From the NCBI GenBank assembly GCA_006503535.1, contig QYRS01000002.1:4402001-4466000 (forward strand): a stretch of 64,000 bases of DNA, given 5' to 3'. The notes under the pieces were generated by a model. It made no database searches, had not been told where the DNA came from, and was given only the letters and a program-made list of their open reading frames with translations. This document shows positions 45,112-54,871 of this stretch, piece by piece. The stretch comes from Arthrinium phaeospermum. Lineage: Eukaryota; Ascomycota; Sordariomycetes; Amphisphaeriales; Apiosporaceae. The stretch's first letter is position 1. Each line of letters starts with the position of its first letter. The position numbers and the translations under genes were made by a program.

Positions 45112-45888
45112 ATGGCTACCGCTACCCCCAACACCGTGTTTCACAGATTCGGAGAGCTCCCCACGGAGCTCCGGTTGCTCATCTGGGAAGAGTCTATCCT
45201 CACGGATAACCGAAACCGCATCGTACCGATCACGAAGGACACTAAGGCTGTCATGATAATGAACAGTTCTCTGGCCCCCTCGGGGGTTCTCAGAGCGTCC
45301 CACGAGTCCCGTACCGCGGCTTTGGGGGTCTACGACCTGGCATTGCCAGTGAGACCCTTCTACCCAATGTCTCCATGGGGTCCGTTGCCAGCCCAAAGCC
45401 AGACGAACAGCCCCCACACGGGCGGCGTCGTCCAGCAGGGCGTGGTCCACGTCAATCTCCGATTGGACATCTTCCTGGTGAGTTGCGATATCATCGACTT
45501 CCTCCGTGAGAAGATGTCTACATTCGAGTACGCGGACCTGGTGACTCAGCTGCCGACTGTTATTCCGGCCATGAGACGTTTGAGTAAGGCGCCTCGTTAC
45601 ATGACGACGGCCCTCACTCCCGCCATGTGCGCTCGCATCGAGCGCGTCATGGAGGTCCACAACATTTCGTACCGGAACCCCAACTTTCACGCCACCCATG
45701 CGAGTCAGGTGGCTCATTCATTTGACCCCACCGAGTTTCCGGGGGTTCGCGAATGCTTCCACGTGGACAACCTGTTCACCGTGGGAGGTCTCCGCACCCC
45801 AAGCCGACTTCTGTGTCACCTTGGCCAGGGCACCTACACCTCGGAGCAGCTGCTCCTGTGGCTGCTCCCACGGGTGTGCCGTGTCTAA
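45112..45888 (+). CDS. 2EXR-domain protein, array copy 6 (divergent)
   Basis: Intact frame, 258 residues. It has the most canonical 2EXR start of the array: FHRFGELPTELRLLIWEESI, then RIVPITKDTKAVM and VLRASHESRTAALGVYDLAL, corresponding to the CRESR region. It has a longer centre (residues ~80-185) than the other copies, followed by ARIERVMEVHNISYRNPNF and GQGTYTSEQLLLWLLP. It lacks the acidic tail. It could be the ancestral-type member from which the shorter copies were derived; that is inference. Function unknown. Confidence 0.85.
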   Translation: MATATPNTVFHRFGELPTELRLLIWEESILTDNRNRIVPITKDTKAVMIMNSSLAPSGVLRASHESRTAALGVYDLALPVRPFYPMSPWGPLPAQSQTNSPHTGGVVQQGVVHVNLRLDIFLVSCDIIDFLREKMSTFEYADLVTQLPTVIPAMRRLSKAPRYMTTALTPAMCARIERVMEVHNISYRNPNFHATHASQVAHSFDPTEFPGVRECFHVDNLFTVGGLRTPSRLLCHLGQGTYTSEQLLLWLLPRVCRV

Positions 45889-47135
45889 GAAGGTGCTTTG
45901 GGTTCTTCCAGCCTAGCCAACCACACGGAGCGAACGAGTTTTATGTTAAGCCGCGGGTAGAAGCGTCAGTGTAGCAATGTATCGTTACTCCTTCGTATCT
46001 TTACGAGGTCGAGACAACACCATACTCAGCAATGCATGATCACCACCTGTCGGTGGATAGAGGAGTGGTAAACTAGATAGCTAATACATGTATCCGCACA
46101 ACTGAAAAGCTCCCATCCAAGCCCCTCGTGACCGAAATCTTTGTTGAAGTTGCCAAAGTCCCCTCTATTCTTTGACGTTAGTGCTTGGTATCGAAACCCC
46201 ATGCTCAGTGGCAAGCAACGCTGTTAGAAGTTGCCACCTCCATGTCTGCTTGGCGGAGGCCAAATGCTCGCAGTTAGCCAACAACAGCGATTGTAAATAA
46301 TACTTGTCGTATCGCAATCATCCCCGAGTTTTCTCCAGATTGCTGCCCTGTTGTTGGTACACGCAATCATTCTGAGTGAAGTTGCAACTGGGCGCCATAT
46401 TGGCATTTCTTGGCGATCAGCATCAGCTACAAGCCAAACTCCAGCATCTAGCTGGAAAACCAAACAGGCAGCGCGTAGTAGGTTTGGTGTGTGTTCCATC
46501 AGGGAATCCGTGTGTGGATGGCAGTACTCCAGGGCCATTTCCCATAACTACATGTGAGCCATCACTACAAATCATCGAGTTAATCTAACCATAGTCTGTC
46601 TGTTCCTTTTCTTGTGGCTTGGTAACAGCATAATAAATATAGCCGCTACTGATTCTACTGTTCCAAATCACTCTGTAGATGAAACTCCAGTACTTCCAGC
46701 CCGTCGTCCAGTGTTGGCGGGGGGATCGCATAAAGATCCCTCGTCTTACGTTTCCTTCACGTTTCCGAGTATCGGGACACTGTGTAACAGAATGTCGACC
46801 ATGGCCTGGAGTTTTCACGTACATGCTTCCCTGTTTCTTCGTTTTCTATATAGTACATTTATCTGCCTTTGAGATATGCTTTTATTGTTATCTACAGGTG
46901 CTAACTGCCGTAGAGCCACGATGGCCAGTAACCCCGTCAACTGTGAGAGCTGTGTGGACCGACTACAAACCTGATGTTGGTATGCTGTTCCCATTGCGGT
47001 TGGACCTCGCGGCCTTTTTCTCCCCATAGCCTCATCGTCTGAGCTCAGGTTATGACGCGTCGTTTAACCATTGGCAACAGCAGAATCCTTCTTAATCTTC
47101 ACACAAGCAACCCCATCAGATGAGACGGGAAGAAC
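45889..47135. other. Intergenic between the two paralogue arrays
   Basis: About 1.25 kb, no gene seen. Confidence 0.5.
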
Positions 47136-48007
47136 ATGGCAGTCATCAACTTTATACGCAGAAAATGCGCTCATATGATCCGCCGCCTCTTTGAGGCGCT
47201 GTACCTGGCTGCTCCAATCTGACGGTCCGCTGCCAGTCATGGTGTCAGAAACACCTTGAGCAGAAGGACGCCCTTTGCGCGTTTTACCACACGACCGAGG
47301 ACATTGAAACCAAGATAACTGCGATCACACTATTGGCTATCGTCCTTGCCGCGAGGCAAGCCATGACCGACTGGTTTTGGAACGGCGTCCCTGACGACGG
47401 CCACGTCGAGCACGAGATGGTGGTGAGCTCCAAGCTCATCAGAGTAAGGAACAAATTGTTCGGTATGAAGTTTGGAACCATCATCCAAATATCTGAACTT
47501 GACTTGCGAGAAATCATAAGAAAGTCTTTAATCCAGATACCATCTGCTCAACAAGTAAGACTGCTTAACAAAGAGAAACACCCCAACAACCTACATCCAA
47601 CTTCCGACATATTTCAAACCGACAAAGTTATGGCTAACGTCGCAAGAAGTACCAGCCAGAATGCGACCCAGATCGCGACCCAAATCTTGACTTGGACCGC
47701 GAATATCTCGGACAAGACCAGTATCAATACCATACGGCAGATCGGCAAAGCTGCGGCAGCGAGCAAGGATGCTCTAACCAGTACGAGGGTATGTGAACAT
47801 GGAAGTTCCGACGATCGAAGTTCAAAACCATAGGGCCTATCTAATGGTTCAGTAGGTGGAACCAATCCATGGTCCAGCCTGGACAATCTCCAGTAATACA
47901 TCGAATTGCTAGATATGGACCAGGTTTCGGCGTACGAGTTGTCCAGTATCGACTGCTTGTACATCGCAGACGTCCATGCAACGGACCACACGAAGGTGGA
48001 GTGGTAG
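47136..48007 (+). pseudogene. DWF-family copy 1 (decayed)
   Basis: Unrecognised family, first of five copies. The N-terminus MAVINFIRRKCAHMIRRLFE (47136) matches copy 2 but soon meets a stop. Homology resumes in another frame at about 47231 with CQSWCQKHLEQKDA, followed by TLLAIVLAARQAMTDWFWNG and VPDDGHVEHEM, and runs open to about 47550 (FGMKFGTIIQI, the distal helix). After a GTAAGA donor at 47552, a last piece YIELLDMDQVSAYELSS (about 47895) ends with VEW and a stop at 48005, like the VDW C-terminus of copies 2, 4 and 5. The THCK exon is missing. No intact protein can be read. Confidence 0.6.
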
Positions 48008-49765
48008 GATCCTACCATGGACCTGGAATGGACACAGCGAGTTGAGCGGGCGACCAAAGGGTGTTGATCGTGGGAAACAGTACACACGTTTTCCCCAACT
48101 GAATCTTGCCTTGCACATCTCGCCGGTCACACAGCTCATGCTTATTTCTGCGCTCAGGTGAGCGTATAAGGAGGTAAATATAGACCAATGGGGCAGGCAG
48201 GTATTGGATGGAGATGGTTGCCGTTGATACATTACATATGATTGTTATTCTTCCCCTGGCCTTCTTCCCTTCTGGCCTTCTTCCCTTTGCTGGTTATTTC
48301 AGAATCTGTAGTCTTCAACCAGTCGATAAAGCTTGATGCCAAATTCTTCACCTTGTTTTTTTCTGTCTTTCGTCCAGACTACTAGTAATTGTCTTCGTGT
48401 GTTTGTCGATGGCCTCACGCAAGCCAACGATTGTCAAGATGTAGTATCGGGTGACACATCTTGTAAAATGCTCCTGCTTGCATCTTTAGTTTCAACGGGC
48501 TCCAAGCAAGTTGGCAGGAAATACGCCCACAGTTGGGTTGCCATCATTGAATATTCTGCCAGCCACAATCAGTACACGCTCCTATGCCAAACTTCCCAGT
48601 GGTACGGGCTAGGATGTATGCCTCATTGGCACAGCAAACAGCGACTTGTCATGAACCTATTGCCATGGTACATGGGGAACCGGGTGTGTTTACTTGGAAA
48701 CTTTCACTCCAGAGCTGTATTAAGGTCGTTCCTTTGCCCGTAATATTTCTTTTCGCTTCGAATATCTATGTAATTATTTACCCTTTCTTGGCGTTCAACT
48801 TTCGGCTCAATTCCGACCAAAGGTATATATTCGGCAGCATCGTAGTTTGGTCAATATATTTTATATCCATTTGCAATGGAATTCCTATCTGAATGGCCTC
48901 GTCTGACTTGGACTGGATTTTCTGAGCGTGTCGGGGAGATCGTTGCTGAGTCGAGCTGGGGGAGACGATCTTGAGACGAGAGCGGATCAAGGTACCGAAG
49001 CGCCGCTTGGGAAACACCTAAAGCAGCGTCGACCAGCCATGAGCGATACCAACATCGGACCATGCGTCGCTCATACGGTCAACAGCTTCTCTTTAAATCA
49101 CCTTAAGGCCAGTCAGTCTGTTTCCAAGTCAGTGAAATCATAAAGGAGAAGAAATGCCCCGATCATGTCGACAGGGGGGCGCATATAAATCCCTAATCCA
49201 TCATTATTTTCTCCAAGTATCTAGGCGAAATGCAACGATGTATGGACCCCGAACTAGTTCCTTGATGTTCCTATGCCCTTCTATTGTCGTTTCAGTACCA
49301 CAGTCCGGGTCTCGTCGTACGCCCGTGGCAGTGTGTTTGCTGTCATCAGAGCGCATCAACCGCTGTAGAAGCACGTGCAACGGAACCCTCGTCACTTTTG
49401 AGGTCCCTCTGAGCGGCGAAATACAGCACCTGTAAGCCTTGAGCAGACACCTACAGAGAAAGACCTGTTTTACCCAAGTTCCTGTCGACTTTCCTTTCTG
49501 GACCTAATCATCACTTGGGTTAGGTCGTGTTCAATTTGCTAATTAAACCACAACAACAACAACTTCACTTTCCTACTTGGTTTTTCTTGGATCAACAATT
49601 TCTTTTCCGATACTTTTGTCCGACCTTTCCTTGCTCTATCCGAGATCCTCTCCTTCATCCGGCGCTCACTTGCTTCACCCAACGTTCGCTCGTTTCACCG
49701 GCGCTACCTTCCTCCACCCAATGCTCGGTTCCCGATTGATTGATTCCCGCCTGTCTCACAGCAAG
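48008..49765. other. Intergenic between DWF copies 1 and 2
   Basis: About 1.76 kb. No gene supported. The last 200 bases are C/T-rich with short internal repeats of TCACCCAACG/CACCGGCGCT type, a probable promoter for copy 2. Confidence 0.5.
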
Positions 49766-50665
49766 ATGGCTGTGATCGGGTTTCTCCGCAGGGCATGCAT
49801 CCGCATGATCCGCGGAATCATGGAGGGCTTGTCACTGCTCAAACACGCTCCCATACCGATACATGACGAGGAGCAGATGACGATGACCCACTGCAAGGTA
49901 AGGATGAAGATCGGGCCTTGTTGACGAGTTACACGATGACACCGTTATCCAATGCAACGTATAGCAGGCCTTCATTGACCCTGAAGGCTGCCAGGGCGCA
50001 ATGGTGGACACCCAGCATGTAAAGTGGTGCGAGAAGCACGCAAAACAAGAGCGAGCTCTACCACTTCAGAAGCCCCTTGAAGAGAGATGCAGGGGGATCA
50101 AGGATTTGAAAAACCGCACCAACCCTGAAGATAAGAGAGTGGCGCTCGTCTTGATTAGCATCGTCATTGTCGCTCGCAAGGCCCAGCGCGACTGGTTTTT
50201 CCCAGCGAGGACGACACATAACTCATGAGCAAAAGGAGTGTATCTATTTGCGCGGAGAGATCAAGAACACTCTCTGGAATATGAATTACGCTATCAACAC
50301 CATAATTCCTGATCTTCTCTTCGGGATATCATAAGATCCATTTTGATCAGCGCCGTTCCCACAGCGTCTTGATGCACTGAGGGAAAAACTGGATCCCGAG
50401 AGAAGAAATCTTGTCAGCAAAACGCGAAGGTAATATTCAATACCCCAACCCGCTGGCCCTCCGTGGCAGAGCACTCGACTAACGGTCCAGTGACTAGCCA
50501 TCATCAGCATATGGGAAGCGCTCGAGGGACTTGAGTTCGTTGAGATCCTTCACCACCAGACGGCCACCCCGGCGCATATCGAACCCCAATTGCGAATACA
50601 TCGATGATATCTTCGCTAGCGACTACGACAGTGTGGATTGGAATGCAGTGAGGGAGGATCCTTAG
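49766..50665 (+). pseudogene. DWF-family copy 2 (best preserved, frameshifted)
   Basis: Exon 1 (49766-49897) encodes MAVIGFLRRACIRMIRGIME through EEQMTMTHCK. A GTAAGG...GCAG intron joins in phase to exon 2 (from 49968), giving FIDPEGCQGAMVD and WCEKHAKQERALP. These are followed by the hydrophobic core VALVLISIVIVARKAQRDWF. As read, translation stops at 50228 (130 residues). The next piece (HEQKECIYLRGEIKNTLWN and MNYAINTIIPDL) lies in another frame and matches the other copies. A third intron (GTAATA, CTAAC, CCAG near 50430-50490) and a C-terminal IDDIFASDYDSVDWNAV ending at 50665 follow. The Cys/His spacing (THC...CQ...WCEKH) suggests a metal site. Function unknown. Confidence 0.65.
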
Positions 50666-51128
50666 GTCACCCTAGACTCACTTATGCATTGGCGGTGCTC
50701 GAGATGGACTCGGTTCTTTCTACATGCTTTCTATCTCGGCAAGAGACCGTTCGGATGTCAGACGAGAGATGCCTCACTAGCTCGCTCGGGAAGCGCCAGA
50801 ACAGGCTGGTCCGAGCAGATGATGCGTGTTTGCTTGGCATCTTCTTGATCTGAGCCATCACGGATGTTTGGGAAATGATACATCCGGTTGGGGGACTCGA
50901 TAAAGACCCCAAATGCATACTGGGTATGGGACGAAATGAGCCGGAAGTAGCAAATACCACGACGACAAGCAGGTCTGAACCGGAAATAGAGACTGCGAGA
51001 AAGCGTGAAAGTGTAAGTGAAACGATGTTATGAAGCTGTCGCTGTCTTGCTCGTAATTATACACAACATCCATCATCTATATTATTGTGACATCACTCTT
51101 CCGCCTTTTCTGTTACTTTTATCCTCTG
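50666..51128. other. Intergenic between DWF copies 2 and 3
   Basis: About 460 bases with no recognised family sequence or other gene. Confidence 0.5.
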
Positions 51129-51594
51129 GACGAGGAGCATGATTTGCCGACGCACTGCCGTGTAAGTATGAAGATTCGGCATTAGTATCACTTTGTGGAT
51201 GATGTAAGGTACTCATTACTGACAACAGTCCAGGCCGTGATCGATTCGGCCCCCTGTTACCTCAGCCCGGTGGATCCGTGAGGATGCCGTACTGCGAGGC
51301 CATTCAAGCAAGAGAGGGGACTGTACTACTTCTATGAGCTCACCGAGTCGGCATTCTATCGACTCGTCAATCTCGATGGCCTCGACGACGCCGAGCGTAA
51401 AGGAGTTGGCCTTGTACTAGTCAACCTCGTGATCGTGGCCAGAGAGGCACACAGCGCCTGGTTCTTTCCGAGCAAGAACTGCGAGGGCCACGAAGAGCGT
51501 GTCGGGGTATTGATCGGCGACCGCCAAAGTCAAGGAGGGTCTCTGGACGATGAACTTCGCAATCAAAACGAAGGTCCCTGAATGTCATCTCTGA
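51129..51594 (+). pseudogene. DWF-family copy 3 (decayed)
   Basis: Begins with DEEHDLPTHCR, matching DEEQMTMTHCK of copy 2, and the same intron position (GTAAGT...TCCAG). The second exon starts VIDSAPCYLSPVDP then hits a stop. The WCEKH counterpart reads YCEAIQA in another frame. A long open piece follows: LVLVNLVIVAREAHSAWFFP, SKNCEGHEERVG and, in a further frame, KEGLWTMNFAIKTKVP. At least two phase changes and one nonsense codon. The N-terminal MAVI segment was not found. Confidence 0.55.
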
Positions 51595-52659
51595 GATTTA
51601 AGAAACGCCATCACCAACGTGACGATCACACAACCTCTTGATGTGCTGAGAGAATAATCAAAAAGAACCAGGGAAGGCTATTTATTGGCCACACAGGAAG
51701 GTATTTGAAATCATAATATGTGTAACCCTAGTAGCACTTGACTGACAGTCTAGCAGTCGCAGATACTGTGTGATAAATACATATCGACTGCTGGGATATC
51801 TACTTCAACCAGCAGTCGAGCATATGCCATACCCCAGAAGCGCAACAACCCTAATGCCCAAGTCGGTACGGATGTATATTTCCCCCACGATCTCAAGGAC
51901 CGCAGAAAGCACATCGTCGCAATCCTCGAAAGCACCAAGTAAGACTATGCAGTGAGCATACGCCATACTTACATCAGCACAGGCTCGCATCAAGCCCAGG
52001 GTGCTCCAGCTACTGCTGGCTTCCAAGTTCGGGGATACCTAACTAAACTGAAGTGCAAGACCCTCTGTCTGTTTGCTCGCTTCAGTGGTGGACCTAGGAA
52101 AAGACCCGGGGGGTGAGGGGCAAGACGTTCGACGCGTTGTTTGTCGTCGTTGAATACATCGAGTACTGGGGATTTTGGCGTTCCCAACCACCTAGAAGTG
52201 GTACACAGATGGTTGCCATCAACACCAAGCTGCTATCGTGCTTATCAACCCCGTTATCCTTTCTGTTTCAGGCCTAGGAGCTATTAATAATGCCATTTTG
52301 CGTATTTAGGTCCTACAAGTGGGGTTAGGGTAAGGTTGCTAAAGGGGCTGTAATCAGCATCGACGACAGTGACAGAGCTCTGAGCTCCCCGTACTTGTCA
52401 AAGTAGCAAACATCTTTTTAAAAAAAAAACCCATTGACAAGTCATGATCTTGCGTCGGGTTCTGCTCGTGGAACTCTCTTGGTCTTCGCAAACCCTGCGA
52501 GATCAAAAAAAACACACGCAACCGATGGGCGTCCCACACAACTCTACCCGTCGGAATCTCATGATTGTTCACGATCCTTCTAGCTCTCTCTCTTTCTGGA
52601 AAGCTTTGCTTTGCTGGCAAGCTGAAGGATATCCATCGTCCACTTACAGCCACGCCAAG
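51595..52659. other. Intergenic between DWF copies 3 and 4
   Basis: About 1.07 kb. It may contain an unrecognisable 3' end of copy 3. No gene is supported. A run of nine A occurs near 52422. Confidence 0.45.
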
Positions 52660-53480
52660 ATGACGCACTGCAAGGTTGGTACAAGGCTTCACCATCCATC
52701 CTTCACCCCATGAGATACAAATCCGCTGAAGATTGCGAACACAGGCTTTATCGACGCGACTCCTTGCCAAGAACCCACTGATTGGTATGGAAGTGACTGG
52801 TGCGAGAAGCACACACTTCACCACAGAGTGTCCCACAACTTCTACAAGGACGTAGAGGCGGAATGGGACCACGTGAGGTGGAGTCCGCGAGAGGATGCAC
52901 AAAGTAAGCAGGATGGACTCCGCCTGCTCTCCGTCGCCATCGCGGCCCGAGAGTCCCACACCGATGGTTCTACCAAGGCCAGCCCGACCCTGGCCATAAG
53001 AGCCGCGAGCGAGAACTGCGGTCGAAACGAGAGACGGTACAATTAGAAGTCTACGCGATGGAACACGCCATCGTGACCAAAATGTCGAAACCTCTGATCC
53101 AAGAAACGATCAGACCCACATCAAGCAAGTCACGGCTGGTGACTTTCCTAAGCGACCGGATGGAGCAGACGGCAGTCTTTTGGAAGAAGAGACCATGTAC
53201 CAGGACGAACGTCGGTAAACCTGCTTCCACCTATCAGTCATTTCATCCGACTAACAGTCAATCTACACAGTGAGCATGAAGAGAAATGAATTCATGAGAC
53301 AGGTCCTTGCAGAGTTGGATACCGTCGAGCTTCTCGACGTAAACACACTAGCCCAACCAAGTTGCAGACGACGAGATTGCTTTCGACCCCTACCCATTCC
53401 GCACAGACTGGTCCGCAGTGGACTAGAATGCCGTGCCCTCCTCTTTGCATCAATACACATCGGGTATAGAGATCTATTAA
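52660..53480 (+). pseudogene. DWF-family copy 4 (near-complete, frameshifted)
   Basis: ATG at 52660 begins MTHCK, equivalent to the end of exon 1 of copy 2, followed by an atypical GTTGGT donor. Exon 2 reads FIDATPCQEPTDWYGSDWCE, then DGLRLLSVAIAARESHTD. A one-base loss near 52967 breaks DWFYQGQPDPGHK. The frame then continues as YAMEHAIVTKMSKPLIQETI and FLSDRMEQTAVFWKK. A GTAAAC/CTAAC/ACACAG intron (53215-53271) joins in phase to SMKRNEFMRQVLAELDTVEL. The C-terminal DDEIAFDPYPFRTDWSAVD has TAG at 53424 where copies 2 and 5 have Trp in VDW. It is the richest copy for reconstructing domain order. Confidence 0.65.
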
Positions 53481-53650
53481 GCAGCGTGGCTTTGCGTCTC
53501 CGTCTCCTCTCGACTTGGCTGGTGTGCTGGGAATCTGCGAGATTATTGCTTCTCTTCACGGAAAACGCAGGTTCTACAAGATGAGCATCGGGTGGATTGC
53601 TTGGAAATGGGGTGTTTGGGCAAGCATGGCTTAGAGGTAGCCATGCTAAT

Positions 53651-53954
53651 GAGTCTGCTTCAGGATATTATATGGACAGGGCATAGGAGGCAACTTCGTG
53701 ACAGCAGCCTTGGCTGTCTACGGCAATGGATACCAAAACGAAAAGCAGCATAATGGTCATGGTGCTTGACTGGCCTACCGGCCGGCCTCGAACCATTAGT
53801 ACAGAGTCTGCTTCAGGATATTATATATGGACAGGGCATAGGAGGCAACTTCGTGACAGCAGCCTTGGCTGTCTACGGCAATGGATACCAAAACGAAACG
53901 CAGGTAATGGTCATTGGTGCTTGACTGGCCTACCGGCCTCGAACCATCTAGTAC
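53651..53954 (+). repeat. Two-unit tandem duplication, period 153 bp
   Basis: Unit 1 begins GAGTCTGCTTCAGGATATTA at 53651 and unit 2 repeats it from 53804. Both continue through GGACAGGGCATAGGAGGCAA, CAGCCTTGGCTGTCTACGGC and end near CTCGAACCAT. A few small indels and substitutions separate them, so the duplication is recent. It is non-coding and lies between DWF copies 4 and 5. Confidence 0.85.
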
Positions 53955-54322
53955 ACGGTAATGAATTCGTATAGAGTACGATTGACAAATAAAAACACGT
54001 CAGACATCGAGGGGCGCTGAATATCAACCGTGCCACCACCACCACGCTGATAGAAACCAAGTTTCGCGTGTAACTTGTTCTTTTTCTTTTCTCGAAGTAG
54101 CTGAGCAGCACCAAGTTGGTGTACCTTGTTCATTTAGCCTTGGGCTCGTGGTTGCCATCGCTGGTGAAGGCCGAGTCGACAATCGTTGAGTAGGGAAACG
54201 ACCCGGACTTCGACGATCTACCTGGGCGCATGGAATCGCCCCCAAAAAGCCAGATGACCGCTCAAATAAATTGGTGAAACCCCCCTCATTCTCACAGCTC
54301 CTAGCTCTTGAAGTTCTAACAG

Positions 54323-54871
54323 GTCATAATCGGGAGCAAGAAAGATGGACTCCGGTGCCTCTTCATCGCCCTTGTGGCTAGGAAGGCTCACACGGACTGG
54401 TTCTACTCAGGGCAGCCATGTGATGGACGCAAGGGTTGTGAGCGGAAGCTCAGAGCACATCGCAACTCACTCTAGAGGGAGACATACAATGAAGCATGAG
54501 ATTGTCGCCAAAATGACAGCTCCGATGATACGAGAAACGATCAGGGATCGAATAAACCAGATTCCAGTCGTCACCGTTCCTGATGCAACTACCTAAGAGA
54601 ACCATGCTGCTTCCAAAGAGATTGGTAAGAGAGCACCATCTTCACGGATCCCAGCCCTTGAACAAGTAGCTAACAGGCCATACCCAGGTACGCAAGAGTT
54701 CATGGGCAACCTTCTAGATAACCTCGACACGACGGAGGTGTCGGGCATTCTTAACACCGACTGGTACATGATGAAAACGACGCGATTGTCGTACCAATCC
54801 TCCCTCATAAACGAAAGGGGCCACCTGTCGACTGGGATTGCGTCCCTGCATCTTTCTACAAAGATGCTTGA
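54323..54871 (+). pseudogene. DWF-family copy 5 (5'-truncated, frameshifted)
   Basis: Starts after a CTAACAG acceptor at 54322 with IIGSKKDGLRCLFIALVARK and AHTDWFYSGQPCDGRKGC. A stop follows, and the next piece, MKHEIVAKMTAPMIRETIRD, is in another frame. It closely matches copy 4 (MEHAIVTKMSKPLIQETIRP). A GTAAGA/CTAAC/CCCAG intron (about 54626-54689) leads to TQEFMGNLLDNLDTTEVSGI. After one more phase change comes ENDAIVVPILPHKRKGPPVD and WDCVPASFYKDA before the stop at 54871. The exons for the MAVI N-terminus and the Cys/His block are not visible. Confidence 0.6.

Noticed and set aside
48333..48743. 136-codon plus-strand frame between DWF copies 1 and 2
   Set aside because: No motif, poor codon pattern and no splice support; treated as chance.
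50455..50495. tRNA-like string (GTGGCAGAGCACTCGACTAA)
   Set aside because: It is the 3' end of an intron in DWF copy 2 (CTAAC branch and CAG acceptor), and no cloverleaf forms.
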